NCBI GenBank assembly: GCA_948474755.1
Contig: CAOLHI010001822.1
Span: forward strand, 248,001-312,000
Length of the DNA stretch: 64,000 nt
Direction: 5' to 3'
From: Ctenosaura bakeri
Lineage: Eukaryota; Chordata; Lepidosauria; Squamata; Iguanidae
The notes under the pieces were generated by a model. It was not told where the DNA came from, made no database searches, and saw only the letters and a list, made by a program, of their open reading frames with translations. The translations under genes were made by a program, and so were the position numbers. Positions 21,890 through 33,060 of the stretch are shown here, piece by piece; positions within the stretch are counted from its first letter, which is position 1; every line of letters starts with the position of its first letter.

Positions 21890-22540
21890 CTCATGTTTTC
21901 AGTAACATCCTGGATACATGCACCAGGAAGACAGCACCTTTCCCAATTCCTATTGTCAGGCTAACACACAGGTGCCTCTATACCCCCTGAACAATGAGTC
22001 TTCTACCACTAGCATATTTCTTTTCTTCTTCTTGTGACTGGTGGTTACCTTGACTCCTTCCTTGGCATGCATTATCCAGTGTGTGCTGGTTTCCTGTGTG
22101 AGCATTTAAACTGTTGCTATCCTCATGCAGATGTAGGAAGCAATTGCTTTAGCCGAAGAGGTTCTGAATCCCTTCTGTATGTTCTGCTTCTGACAGTGAT
22201 TGTCCTCCAGTGTGTTTCTTTACAATTAATTGGTCTTTTCCTTCTAGTTTCTTCTTGTTGGTTCTGGAGGATCAATTTTACCTTAGTTCTACCCAGGAAA
22301 TCATCATGTTCTCTGACGAACACCAATGGACTCAGCAAGTAGTAGTAGTGCACTGACCTGCTTTTCCAAGAAAGCTACCAATTTGGATATGCTGCAAGTG
22401 CAATTGGTGAAGTTTTCTGGCAAGAGGACAACTGTTATACGTACATTGCAGCAGACAACTATAGATCCTTCTGCCTCCATCTCTGAAGTTATTTCTCCTC
22501 CCTTCTTCCCTGTAATATCTATATAGGATTTGTGGCATAT

Positions 22541-24281
22541 ATGGGATATAGCTATATGGGTTGCTAGCTCAAAAGCTTGCTGCCTTTGCCCACCTGGATG
22601 CCTTTCAGCTCACAGTAACTTCAGCAAAGATTGGTGGGGGAAAGTATGCAGATGAGCTTTCACTCTCCCAGAGCTTCAAAAAGCTCAAGGCCTACCCTTA
22701 ACACACAGGATGTTTTGGCATGGTTTTTAAAAGAATATTTAATATAAACGATCGTGTTATTCGAATGAGACAGCAGTTATGTAGTTCTGTCTTAATGAAA
22801 ATTAGATTTAAAAAGATTAAAAAGAGACCAAACCATATCTATAATATGGTCACACACAGGTCTTCATAACATGGAGTTTTCTTCTATCAACCAGTTCAGA
22901 AGCTGCTCAGCATGAAAGATTGGTTTTAAATGTTATAATCTGCCCTAAATTCTGGATTGTGAAAAAGGGAGGATATGAATAAATAGCAGTAGCAGCACCA
23001 TTATCAAAGTTAACAGATAAATTTCTGATGCAGTTCCGGAATCTCATCTGAGATATCACCTCACTCTACAGTACAATACAATACAGGCTGCAGCTCACCT
23101 CTACATCAGAGTGGTGAAATTTTTTTTTGGCCCTGAGGGCTATGTTAAAAGTTAGCCAGGGGCAGTACCTGCATGTTCACATATATGCAAAATAACAAAC
23201 TCTATTAGAATATTCAAAACGTACAAAACCCAGTGGATAACTAAGTTTTGATCTGCCCTTTAGCTCAAGAGGTAAAAATAAAAGATCCATTTCTCCAAGC
23301 ATCCCCATATTTCTCTTTGTCCTGTTTTGATCTGTGAAGATGCTGCCTGCCTGCAAATGTGAAAGCTATCTCAGAAAAATCCAGCAGCATTCATAAGTAG
23401 CAATGCTGGGGATAATAATATCAGATTAAAAAAAATCAGTTATTTGCAAACAAATTTGAATTTGACAAATAGGTCTGAGTTCTTCCCTACCCGTGGTTGT
23501 TTTTGCTAGTGATGTTTGATAGCTGTAGGATTTGCTTTGGACCCTCATTATAGTTAGGCTCAGACTGATTTTGAGGCCATTTTATTTGACTTGGGTAGAG
23601 AACATTAGCTGACATTCAGAAATCAGACAGGTTGTGCATTCCGTTGACTAATCCTGTCTCCCAGGGTTGAAGCTGTGGGACCTTTTGAATGACAGAGACT
23701 GTTACCCTTTTCTCACTCACCTGTGACTTCCCTGTTTGAAGTTTAGCTGCAATCTCTATAGTAGCTGGAGAGAAAATTGACACTTCCCGAAATATTATAT
23801 TACAGTGGGCTTTTCCCTGTTGAAATCTAATGTCTTTGAGAGATGGGATGATTTGACCCCCCCCCCCCCCGTTTCACCTCCCAAGCACCCCCCCAATTCA
23901 AAACATTCCCATTTCACCAGATTTTTTACTCCTAGGCTATTTTTGCCTTTCCTAAAACAGGAAATGACCAGGTCACTTCCTGGAGAAGGAGGAGGAAGAG
24001 GAGGAGAAGGGAAGAAAGAATCTCACAGTAGGCCTAAAATTGTCCATAGTAGAGAAGCAAGGCAAATTTACCCCATGCTTCAAGAAGGGGTTTGGTTACC
24101 TAAAGGGGAAAAAATTTTGAATCTTGGTGGCCAAAAATGCAGGCTACACTTTGCCCATCCTGACACAGTTCAACATAGTCCCCTGCCTTTTCAGTCTCTC
24201 CTTTAGAGATTCATGATAAGGACTGTCATGATGAAGGCTTACACTTCAAAAAAAAAAAAAAATTACCATTATACCACAGGT
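22541..24281. other. No gene or recognised repeat
   Basis: About 1.7 kb. A C10 run lies at 23860-23870 and a purine-rich GGAGGAAGAGGAGGAG stretch near 23990. The 133-codon forward frame at 23805-24206 is low complexity and shows no domain. An A-run at 24249-24262 precedes the next SINE. Confidence 0.4.
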
Positions 24282-24525
24282 TAGAGCCAGTGTGGTGTGG
24301 TGGTTTCAGCACTGGACAATAACTCTGGAGATCAGGATTAGAATCCCCACTCAACCATGGAAACCTCCTGGGTGACTTTGGGCAAGTCGTACTCTCCTAG
24401 CCTCAGAGGAAGGCAAAGGCAAACACATTCTGAACAAATCTTGCCAGGAAAACCCTGTGATAGGGTCACCTTGGAGTTGTGATAGGTCAGAAATGACTTG
24501 AAGGTACACAAACAGAACCAATGCC
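24282..24525 (+). mobile_element. tRNA-derived SINE with BovB-like tail
   Basis: The clearest copy in the window. A tRNA-like head (AGAGCCAGTGTGGTGTGGTG, A-box-like; then GGATTAGAATCCCCACTCAA, B-box-like), a body (GGGTGACTTTGGGCAAGTCG, CTCAGAGGAAGGCAAAGGC), and a tail GTTGTGATAGGTCAGAAATG then ACTTGAAGGTACACAAACAG. That tail matches the 3' end of squamate BovB LINEs (AAACGACTTGAAGGCACACAACAAC type), which is how such SINEs recruit the LINE enzyme. Confidence 0.8.
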
Positions 24526-24687
24526 ACTGCTTTAAGAAAGGATGATGCCTGTCAGATTTCAGACAAATCAGAACTGATTTTTGGGTTGTTTTAGCAATAT
24601 ATTGGCCAGGACAGAATCAGTTCTGTCATCCTGAAGAAATAAATGGAATATTACAAGTCCTTGACTCAAGCAGAAAAAGATTATTGA

Positions 24688-25402
24688 TGTTCAACCCTGG
24701 AATAAAGCGACCAGACACAAAGTTGGGATAAATAAGGGCCACTTTATTTTGACTTGTTTTACTTAAATTGTGTTAGCTTGAAAGATACAAGCAGGCTGAG
24801 AAGCAACATGATATGGGGCCAGATGATACCAGGGTCATAATGGGACAAACATGCTCAGCCCACCCTTGGGCAATAACACCTCAGCCCCAGGGGCAGTCCA
24901 AATTACTTTGGTTGCTCCCCAGTCAAGCGTCTTGGAAGGTAACCCAGGGACTCCCACTCAAGCCATAGGACTCTAAAAGTGAGAGACTTATTCCCAGGTT
25001 AATCTCAAGCATAAGTCTCTTTCATGAACCTCCTGGGATGTAGGGTCTTAAAGAGCTGATTCCAGAGCTCTATCCTACACCAAAGGGTTGCCAAGAGGTG
25101 ATCACCAAATTTTTATTCTCCCTCATTATCTGCCGAAGGACCATCTATTTAATGAATCACCCAGAGCCAATTTTCCTAATTCCATAAAAGACAGTATGAG
25201 ATGGGGCGGGGGGAAGACTGAGAAAGGGGGGGGGAATTCCTATCCAGCCTTGAAGTGACTGGATTAACTCATACTGCATTGAGGATGGGACAGTTGGTCA
25301 ACGTTGTGCACTGAATGACACATATAGGGGACGAATTGCTTTACTGTCTCTATTGCCCCTATCATGGATCTTGATTTGGCACTTAGCACCAATTAAACAT
25401 AA
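24688..25402 (-). mobile_element. Possible LTR, reverse strand
   Basis: On the reverse strand there is an AATAAAGTGGCCCTTATTTA segment (about 24745-24726) that looks like an R/U5 region, followed by a CA-ending terminus CCAGGGTTGAACA (24688 on this strand). A possible opposite end is TGTTATGTTTAATTGG at 25402. No target duplication was found, so the limits and even the class are uncertain. Confidence 0.3.
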
Positions 25403-26994
25403 CACTCTAGTCTCGCTCCATGGAGATCATCAAAATGCAGCAACATTTGTTGTGTAAGTCCAGGTAAGTATTTTGAACTCAGAAATGTTGTCTGAAGTTT
25501 TGAAGCCAACCGGCAAGAGAGAGGGGAGGTTTTTTAAAATCTATTTCAAGAATAATTCCTGACATTATAAGTATTTTTTAAAAAAAGAAAAGAAAAGGTA
25601 AACTACCATTTCTCCTTCCCTTGCATTTTTGTAGTCCTTCCACTCATATTTGTGTACTGGCCTCACCTCTGTTGGGAATATGATTTATGTCACTCATTCT
25701 GAAAAGCAAAGATAAGCATGGAGTTTCCATGGATATCAGTAATCACAGGGCAAACAAAACATAAAGGGGCAGGTTTTTCAATCTCCAATTATACTAATCA
25801 TGCAAGAGTTTATAATGCCACAGAATGTCATCTGGAATAGTTGCTTTCCCACTTTGATCCATATGCTATTTTTGTTTCAGAACTATAGAAATAAACATCA
25901 CTCTGAAAGAACGATATGATTAGAAATCAGAAGGAGACACATTTTATAGATTTGCCCTTTTAAGATGCTGTTCTTGACTTCCACGGTCAATAAAGTTCTG
26001 TTCTTTTACCGATTAAATAACCTTGAAGATTTCTGAGTCAGTCAGGAAAAGTAGTGAAGTGAATATTTGCCAGTGAATTCCTCAGAAAAGGTGGAGAAGG
26101 AGAACAGATTCGTTATCTGCAAAAGAAATTTTAGTTTTCCAGCCTGTGGTTGAGTACTCATGAAAAACACAAACAAAATCAATGGAAAACTTTTATCTTT
26201 AGGGAAGCATAGACATTAAGAGTGTTCCTGGCAACATTCACAAACTTATTCAGCATATAAACATGAGTTCCAACCACCAAATCCAGAGGTCTGTGCTGGG
26301 CTGGATAGTAAAATGTGCCATGTATAACAAATGGTACAGCTGATGTTAATTACAGAAAGTTTTTTTTTTCATTGGGTTGTGCTGTATTTTTATCATCATT
26401 ATTATATTTTAACTACCTTTTAAATAGTTATAAATTAATTCTCAGAATTCTACATGCAGTACTTCTTTAAGTAACTACCTCAGCTACTTAGCTAAGTGAT
26501 TGCCTGATTGCCCCCAACAACCTACTTTCCAAGGCATCAGCTGTGCAGAGAAAAAAGGCAATCAGAACATGGGCAGATGATATCATGGGCAGAAGATGTT
26601 TTCAATCCCTTCCACCAGCCAGTGGGTCTGCTACAAGGAAGTGTGATGGTGTCCTGTTTTGGATAGTCCAGCCTCCTGCCAACCAGAAACTTTCTACATT
26701 GCCAGCCATATGGGCTTTCTTCTCTCTGTGTGACTGATGTCTGGTAAAGTAGATGTGGGGCAAACAGTTACAATTGTGGCAGTAGTGCCACAATCGTGAC
26801 TATGTAGAACTGTGAATAAAGGTCTGCTTCAGCCGTGCAACTCCAGGTTATACATTCGTAAGTCGGATCCTGAATTCCAGTCAGTATTGCCATAAGCTTT
26901 TTCATTTTTATGTTTGCATTTTAATCTTTGTGCTAGATGTGTGTAGTCTCACATATTGAAAGAAACTGGATGCATGAGAAACTTAAAAGATTTA
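25403..26994. other. No gene or recognised repeat
   Basis: About 1.6 kb of AT-rich DNA. A 9-bp inverted repeat (ATTGTGGCA / TGCCACAAT) with a 4-base loop lies at about 26773-26794; it is small and of unknown meaning. Confidence 0.4.
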
Positions 26995-27154
26995 GGCCAT
27001 TTCTGCACTAGACTGTTATAGTGCTATTATTATTATTCCACTTTCAACATCCTATGGAATCCTGGGTTTGCAGTTTAGGGAGGTGCCTTAAAGGATTCCA
27101 TAAGATGTTGAAAGTGGAAAAATAGCACTATAACAGTCTAGTGTGGAAATGTCC
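26995..27154. mobile_element. Palindromic MITE (family A) copy 3
   Basis: Short version, 160 bp. Left arm GGCCATTTCTGCACTAGACT, GTTATAGTGCTATTATTATT, CCACTTTCAACATCCTATGG; right arm the reverse complement, ending CACTATAACAGTCTAGTGTG then GAAATGTCC. An ATT triplet repeat has expanded in the left arm. Confidence 0.85.
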
Positions 27155-27753
27155 TAATTATCAAGGGGTGTGCTGGCTTTTCTTGATTTCATTCTTCAGA
27201 TGAGGGGAGAAAAATGTAAAGGTTTCTCCAATGTGTCACTGCAGACCACCTTTCTTAAAATGCCTACTTCAGAATCCAGATACAATATAATGCCCAATAA
27301 AATTTTCTACTCACACTTACCCAAAAAATGGCATTGTACCACACAGAGAGTCCATAGAATGTTTCCTGAGTATGCTAGTTATGTCAGCCACAGAAAGAAG
27401 GGAAATATTTTTGCCTATCGAGAAATAATGCAACAGGGGATAGAAAGAAGAGAAGTGGTGGTAGTGGTGGTGGTGGTGATGATGTTTTCTGAGAGAGGTC
27501 TGAATTAATTGAATATTATATGCCATTGAAAGGAAGAGTGGAAGAAGTCCTTTTCTTTATTCTTTAATCTTAATATGCTTTATCTCTCATTTCTTTTCTT
27601 TTTCCCTTTCCCTTCTTCTTTCTTTCTTTTTTCTTTTTTTGTGTATTTGTAGAATTTTAGAATTTTGAGGAATATGACAGAGGTTTATATGTGAGGGCAA
27701 TGAAAGTAACTCAGACATGGAAGATTATCTGGAATGACTCCAATTGAGTAAAC
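27155..27753. other. No gene; GGT and pyrimidine runs
   Basis: A (GGT)n run lies at 27456-27477 and a pyrimidine-rich TTTCTTTC stretch at 27594-27640. Frames across these runs are poly-Val or poly-His artefacts. Confidence 0.45.
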
Positions 27754-27756
27754 TAT

Positions 27757-28177
27757 GGCACTTTTCACACGTTACCCGTTTGCGCAGCTGGGGGAGGGGC
27801 ATCTCGCGTTAAAAGCCTCAGCAGGAACGCTGCCTCTTCCCTGCTGCTTGAGTTCTGCAGCACTTCCTGGTTGTGTGGGCACCCTGTCCCTTCCTACTGC
27901 AGTGCATCCTGGAAATTGTAGGCTAGTGCTGTAGCAGGAAGCGCAACCAGCCCAGCTCCCGATGCACTGCACAGCAGGTAAGTGTGCACGGGCCCCGGGA
28001 GCATTGCGCGGTTGCGCACCATTTTCGGCTTAAAGCCAAAAATAAAAAGGTGCATGTCCACTCTGCGTCCGTCTCTTGAGCGTCGCGTAAACGGGAGTGT
28101 GTCGTATAGACCGCCGCTTCCATTTACACGACGCTCAAGGGGCCCTCTCGCAAAAGAAACTGCGTGCAAAAAGGGTC
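27757..28177 (+). mobile_element. MITE family C, forward copy (421 bp)
   Basis: Terminal inverted repeats GGCACTTTTCACACG and CGTGCAAAAAGGGTC, flanked by TAT on both sides. Shares its interior with the reverse copy at 39189-39611, including TGCACGGGCCCCGGGAGCAT and CACCATTTTCGGCTTAAAGC. GC-rich with CG dinucleotides kept, so probably fairly young. The 3-bp duplication (TAT here, TAA at the other copy) is what PIF/Harbinger elements make, so that superfamily is the best guess. There is no transposase. Confidence 0.65.
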
Positions 28178-28194
28178 TATGTCTGGAACAAAAA

Positions 28195-29190
28195 CAAAGT
28201 TTTAATGGGCCTGCGATAACTATGGACCTAATTGAAGCAATTAAAAAGATTAAAGCTGGTAAAGCTCAAGGCCCAGAGCTGCAGTATATTATAATACATT
28301 TGAATATGAGTTCCTTCAACCACTAAAGATGATGTGTGATGAGTTATTAGGAAAAAGAAGGATGCCAGATTTTTGAAGAAATGCCTTTATCAGAAGAAGA
28401 TACAGAAGAGACATTAACAAAGAATGATAGACCTATATTATCACTAAACAATGACTATAAGGTATTTTCTACTATTTTGGCAAGGAAACATATTTCTCAG
28501 AATGTCTGTGAGGATCAGAGGGGATTTTTGTCAAAAAGATAATTAAAGAGTAATGTAAGAATTGTTCTTAATATTATTGAATATTTGGAATATCATAAAA
28601 AATGCTGTTTTTCTTTAGATGCAGACAAAACATTTGATAATATTTCTTGGAATTATTTATTTCATGTATTGGAGACAATGAATTTTGGTAAAAATATTAC
28701 TTGGGCAATAAAGATAACATATTCAGTTCTAAAAGACCAGATTTGGGTCAATAGCAATGCAACACCAATTGAGATACAAAAGGGGACTAGGCAAGGTTGT
28801 TTCCTCTCACATTTGCTGTTTATTTTGGCACTGGAGACTTTACTGAGAAATATCAGACAAGATGGTACAGGGTTTAAAAAAGAACAGCATAAGCTGAGGG
28901 CTTATGCAGATAAAATTGTGATGACACAAAATCCATTGGACTCAATGAAGATTCTTTTGGAAAAAAGTAAGGCATTTGGGACATGTGCCAGGTTTAAAGT
29001 GAACTATGATAAAATAATACTGATGACTTAAATATGACCTCAGAAGAGTAAAATGAATTCTCTTTCCAATTTTAAAGTTGGAAAAAGTGCATTAAATTGT
29101 AAGTTCCAGTTACAAAGAATAACAGTCTATTATTTCAAAACAATTATGAAAAAGTCTGGAAAGAAATTAAGAGAAACATCAAAAATGAAA
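28195..29190 (+). mobile_element. L1 LINE relic, reverse transcriptase region
   Basis: A forward-strand L1 piece truncated at both ends. Order: ITMDLIEAIKKIKAGKAQGP (start of RT), then a decayed stretch, RPILSLNNDYKVFSTILARK, EDQRGFL, SLDADKTFDNISW, KGTRQGC, LRAYADKIV. No ORF2 C-terminus or 3'UTR follows with certainty. Family C MITE sits immediately to its left. Confidence 0.85.
28585..29031 (+). pseudogene. L1 reverse transcriptase core, inactivated
   Basis: A 148-codon open stretch over RT motifs. The first catalytic Asp lies in CFSLDADKTFDNISW and the KGTRQGC primer-grip-side motif is intact, but the FADD/YADD box reads YADK, losing one of the two metal-binding aspartates. Upstream, frameshifts and a stop (SKR then stop near 28541) split the domain. 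It therefore cannot be functional even though this part is open. Confidence 0.85.
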
Positions 29191-29646
29191 AAAGCTAAAT
29201 TCATCCCCATAAGAGAGAATTGCAGTAGTTAAAGCAAACATGTTGCTAAGACTTTTATTCTGCTATCTACTTTCAAATTATCCCTGTCAGAAGAAATGGA
29301 ATACCCTTTGTACAATGGTAGAAAGAAATTTCCAGATTTGTTTGACAAGCAAGAAAACTCAGAATAAGAGAATACAAGACAGTCACTCATCTGAAACTCT
29401 TTTGTAGTCACAATTGCCACTGAATCACTACTGTCACAATCATAACACACACACACACCACTTTATTTTACCTATTTTACCAGGCATCAGCTGCATGAGG
29501 AAAAAGAAGTCCATTCTGTTGGTGATCAGAGCACTGGTCAATGACATTTCTGTCAGGTTTGAGGAGCAGGGGTCAGGCCAGTAGAGGTTACTTAACTAAG
29601 TAGCTCATACAGGATTAAGGGCAATACGTCTATCTCTTTTTAACAG
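29191..29646. other. No gene; short CA run
   Basis: AT-rich flank of the L1 relic. A (CA)n run of about 14 bp lies at 29445-29458. Confidence 0.4.
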
Positions 29647-29966
29647 TCATAGAATCATAGAAATGTAGAGTTGGAAGAGACCCCAGGGGCCATCCAGTCC
29701 AACCCCCTGCCATGCAGGAACACCCTCAAAGCACTCCTGACAGATGGCCATCAAGCCTCTGCTTAAAAACCTCCAAGGAAGGAGACTCCACTACACTCCG
29801 AGGCAGCATATTCCACTGCCAGACAGCCCTGACTGTCAGGAAGTTCTTCCTGAGGTTCAGGTGGAATCTCCTTTCCTGCAGCTTGAGTCCATTGCTCCTT
29901 GTCCTGGTCTCTGGAGCAGCAGAAAACAAGCCCTCTCCTTCCTCTATATGGCATCCCTTCAAATAT
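29647..29966 (-). mobile_element. Young CR1 LINE 3' end, reverse strand
   Basis: Begins TCATAGAATCATAGAAATGT (reversed terminal repeat) and GAGTTGGAAGAGACCCCAGG, and ends near CTCTATATGGCATCCC. Compared by eye with 7252-7612 it differs at only a handful of positions over about 310 bp. It is 5' truncated and has no coding content; the open frames on both strands are those of its 3'UTR. Confidence 0.9.
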
Positions 29967-31084
29967 GTGGTTTAATGTTTAATACCAAAATTCAAAAGCT
30001 GAAGCCTAATGTGCTATGTGTGTATGTATATATGAATACACACACACACACACACACACACAATAGTATCATGTGAGCATAAGCTAGCATTCCTTCAAAT
30101 GCTCCAACACATTGCTGTAATGTCTGACAGATGGTAAGTTTTCTTAATGGAACATACCATACACTTGAGGATAATCCTGATGAAAGTGTTCTACCACCTT
30201 CTGCTTCAACATGAGTAGATATATATTCATAGAAAGTTGTCTTCTACTGAGTTCAGCTATTGTTCCACCTAGCCTACTATTGTCTACACTGATTAGCAAC
30301 AACTCTCCACAGCTCCAAACAGAATAATCTCCCTGTTGTACCTAAATACATCATGAACTGAACCTTGTGCAGGCAAAACATTCTCAAGTTTCAATAGATA
30401 ATGGCAGGATGAGACCTAGAGCTGTACGTGTAAAAAAATCCCTTTGAATTGTTGGTCCCCACCTCGGTGGGGTACTGTATCTATTCCAGGTCTTACTCCA
30501 AACATGAAGGGATCTATCTAAAGTGCTGAAAGTCAGTATCTTAAGTAGATTTTTAAAATTTTAGAGCAGATCCACTGTGCCACTGACATGGAGGTCACCA
30601 GCCACTATCACTTTGGGTGCTCATTTTCATGCCAAATTCAGTTCTATTTTAATTCCATCCAGCTTTTCTCCAGAGTATCTTATATTGCTTAACATCACAG
30701 TGATGGCACAACATGTTGGTGTCAGTTTCTTCAGCAACACATTCAATAGCATATGGTTCTTCATTTTTAACAAAGCCCCCCAAATACTCAACTTGTCTCT
30801 TTGTCTCTCTCTCCAGCTACTCAAAGTTTTATAAAATGTGGAAAATGTCCTCAGAGAACTTTGACATCACTCCTTTCTCACTGAAAGAATCCTTTATGCA
30901 ATAGACAACAAGACAGCCACCAGATGCCAACTTATTTCTACCACATTCCATGCAATTTCTTCATGGCATTTTACACATGGTGATTACACTTGATTTTGAG
31001 GTCTCCTGTCAGGAGGCAGTTATGAAATTCTTCCTTGCTAGGGAGAAGAATTATGTGGAGATGAGTGTTCTGTAATGAAAACTC
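29967..31084. other. No gene; CA microsatellite and SINE-like scrap
   Basis: A (CA)n run lies at 30037-30062. At about 30216-30325 the phrase CATAGAAAGTTGTCTTCTAC, then TGTCTACACTGATTAGCAAC and AACTCTCCACAGCTCC resembles a known reptile repeat usually found near tRNA-like SINE heads, but it is too short to classify. Confidence 0.4.
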
Positions 31085-31200
31085 CTACTCATATTCTATT
31101 CTTCTTCCAAGGAACTCAAAGTGACATATATAGTCCTAATCCCCATTTTTCAGATCCACACAACAATCCTGTAAATTAGGTTGTAAGATAATGTCTAGTC

Positions 31201-31204
31201 AAAG
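31201..31204. repeat. LTR target-site duplication, left (AAAG)
   Basis: AAAG before TGTTACCC; the second copy is at 32097-32100. Confidence 0.75.
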
Positions 31205-32096
31205 TGTTACCCAGTGAGCCTACTCCCATCCCAGGAAGAATAATTTTATATTAAAAATAAATGTAAGCCAGAGGTAACTGGGTTGGCACATCGACAGTAA
31301 GGCTAGTGAACGGACAAGAGATCAAATACTCGAAACTTCCACCTGTCACATCTCCATACAGAACCTCAGAAAGGCACGTAGGCACAGGTAATGGGCCATC
31401 AGCACAACAATACATTGGGGAGATTGCTTGACTCCCCCCTGAACGCTTGGAACAAAAGAAGGCATACCAAAGCAAGGTCCAGTTACCTGGTGCTACCATC
31501 ATGAAGCCATCAGGCAGATATCACGTGGATATCATGCAGCCATCAGATGTCTATCAGACCTGTATGTTTTAGCCATTATTATTTCTTTGAAGAGGATCTG
31601 CCCCCAGGACATGTTCTGCCCTATAACTAGACCCTGTTTTAGACTCCATTTTCGGAGATCTCCCAGACTTGACTGGCAGGCTGTCACTCCATCTGTCAGG
31701 GCTCTCCTCAGCCACTCCCATACATTGAGTTCAGCTTCCCACTCATCTTTTTCCAGCCAAAGACGTCGGGACTGGTATAGTATTACCATCTCCCCTAATT
31801 CCCTCTGTATTTCCTCTATCAATTTTCACCTCTTTCCATTCCAATAGTCCTTGTGCATTTGCGTGAGAGTTTGAGTCTGAGAGATTGTGTCACATATATA
31901 TTCTAATAAAACTTCTTTAGTGAATTCATAGCCTGGTTATTTCCTGGTCTGACTCTGTAGACATTGGGTTATAAGGTCTTGTTGTTGCCCTACCCTCCAC
32001 TGGTAGAAGCCAGTGCTCTGCTAATTTCCCCCAATTTTCACATTTTAGAATAATCAGGGTGTCCTCCAAGGATTACCTCTAGAAGTCAGGGTAACA
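31205..32096 (+). mobile_element. Solo LTR inserted in SINE
   Basis: An 892-bp LTR with inverted ends TGTTACCC / GGGTAACA and AAAG duplications. The poly(A) signal AATAAA is at 31905-31910. The end ACCTCTAGAAGTCAGGGTAACA-type text (last 20: CTCTAGAAGTCAGGGTAACA) closely matches the LTR at 12492-13415, and so does the opening (ATCCCAGG after the TGTTACCC). The insertion splits a SINE, whose parts line up again when the LTR is removed, so both ends are well supported. No internal retroviral sequence remains. The 96-codon reverse frame inside it has no recognised domain. Confidence 0.85.
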
Positions 32097-32100
32097 AAAG
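32097..32100. repeat. LTR target-site duplication, right (AAAG)
   Basis: Second AAAG, directly after GGGTAACA. Confidence 0.75.
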
Positions 32101-32284
32101 GTCATCCATCTTTCATATTTGAGTAAAAATGTGAACCTCTGTCTCTCACATCCTAATCTAACATTCTAACCTCCTGAAATTTCTCATTATATTTGAGGGG
32201 TAAGAAATGGATTTCAATCCATTTCTCCACAGGGAAAAGAAATTCTTCTAGTTGTTTGGACATCTGAGTCATTATGAGCTGAGG

Positions 32285-32760
32285 AAGTACCACCATTGTG
32301 TGTGTGTGGGGGGGGTTACCTCCTGGTTAGACTACTGTACTGTGTTCCCTGAGGGGCTGCCTTTAAAAGTGTTTGGAAGATGCAAAATGCAGCAGCCAGA
32401 CTGGTGGTGGGTGTGCATCTTAGAGACCATGTAAATAGGTTGTACAAGAACTATATTGGCTTCCAGTTTGCTTCTGAGCTCAACTCAAAGTACTTGTTTT
32501 AATCTGCAAAGCCTTAAATGGCTTTGGGCCAGGATATCTGAAAGACTATCTCCTCCTATGTGAGCCTGTGCCCCAAATTTGAGATCCTCAAATAAATCCT
32601 CTCTGCATGTCCCAACACTTTGTCAAGTCAGGGTTTGTATGTACATATTAACAGGGCTTTCTCTGTAGCAGTGCCCCAAATGAGGAACTCCCTCTTCCAG
32701 GAGCTGAGGCTGGCTTCATCTTGTTTCAGCTTCTAGCAAGCAGCCAAAATGGTGCTGTTC
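32285..32760 (+). mobile_element. L2-like LINE, ORF2 C-terminal region
   Basis: Forward-strand text of the end of an L2-clade (or close relative) ORF2: LDYCTVFPEGLPLKVFGRCK, then an MQ.AARLV-like piece, YIGFQFASELNSKYLF-like residues, CKALNGFGPGYLKDYLL-type residues from 32505, and NRAFSVAVPQMRNSLFQEL-type residues from 32650 to 32710. This matches the family's LDYCNAL, QNAAARL, LHWLPV, YKALNG and A.AP.LWNSLP series. Frame changes between the pieces show it is an old relic. The 5' end is lost near the G-run at 32308-32315. Confidence 0.7.
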
Positions 32761-32816
32761 CTTCAATGTTTGAAATTGTCCTGCTTAGACTGTTCTCTAA
32801 TTACATTTCAGAACTG

Positions 32817-33060
32817 TTTTTATTTTTATTTTTTATTATTTATTTGTATCCCGCCTCTCCATATGGTTCGAGGCAGCAAACAACTTACAAATAGCATGTA
32901 TTTTGAAACATTTCTATACATGCCCCCAACAAGCTGGGTACTCATTTTATCGATCTGTGAAAGGATGGAAGGCTGAGTCAACCTTGGAGCCTGGCAGGAT
33001 TGAACTCACAACCTTGTGGCTTGCAGTACTGGCATTTAACCACTGCGCCACCAGGGATCC
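32817..33060 (-). mobile_element. tRNA-derived SINE, second type, reverse strand
   Basis: On the reverse strand it starts CCTGGTGGCGCAGTGGTTAA (A-box-like TGGCGCAGTGG), then GGTTGTGAGTTCAATCCTGC (B-box-like), CTTCCATCC, ATGAGTACCCAGCTTGTTGG, and ends GGAGAGGCGGGATACAAATA followed by an ATAAT-rich tail. Another copy with the same plan and orientation is at 59853-60128. The boxes are near consensus, so a Pol III origin is clear. Its partner LINE is not identified; the tail is not the BovB type. Confidence 0.85.

Larger units (their letters stand above)
17850..22540 (-). mobile_element. Long CR1 LINE (ORF1 to start of RT), twice interrupted
   Basis: A reverse-strand CR1 running from an ORF1 region (about 22540) through an esterase-like segment, the endonuclease, the endonuclease-RT linker and the first RT residues (17850). 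Landmarks on the reverse strand are LLLIHVGTNE near 20200 (ORF1 esterase), LMGDFSDPDIC near 19625 (endonuclease core), KEWKDGQVTKEEY near 18270 (linker) and DELHPRVLKE near 17900 (RT start). Two later insertions break it: a solo LTR at 18344-19199 and an L1 at 20257-21873. Without them it would be about 2.2 kb. Its 3' half is missing unless the CR1 tail at 17474-17713 belongs to it. It is an old copy with many stops. Confidence 0.8.
31085..32172 (-). mobile_element. tRNA-derived SINE split by an LTR
   Basis: The left part (31085-31204) is the tail and body, reading CCAAGGAACTCAAAGTGACA, TTTCAGATCCACACAACAAT and CCTGTAAATTAGGTTG. The right part (32097-32172) is the head, with GTGAACCTCTGTCTCTCACA, TCCTAATCTAACATTCTAACC. 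Joining the two across one copy of AAAG restores the usual order of this SINE family (compare 46293-46472). It is an old copy and was interrupted after insertion. Confidence 0.75.

Noticed and set aside
23805..24206. 133-codon forward frame
   Set aside because: Driven by C- and GGA-rich low-complexity DNA, no domain, no splice or promoter context.
24688..25402. Confident call of a second retroviral LTR family
   Set aside because: Kept only as a low-confidence feature: a poly(A)-like region is visible but no matching target duplication or polypurine tract.
29712..30076. Frames of 63-110 codons conserved between two loci (also near 7229-7549)
   Set aside because: They recur because both loci are the CR1 3'UTR, which is non-coding.
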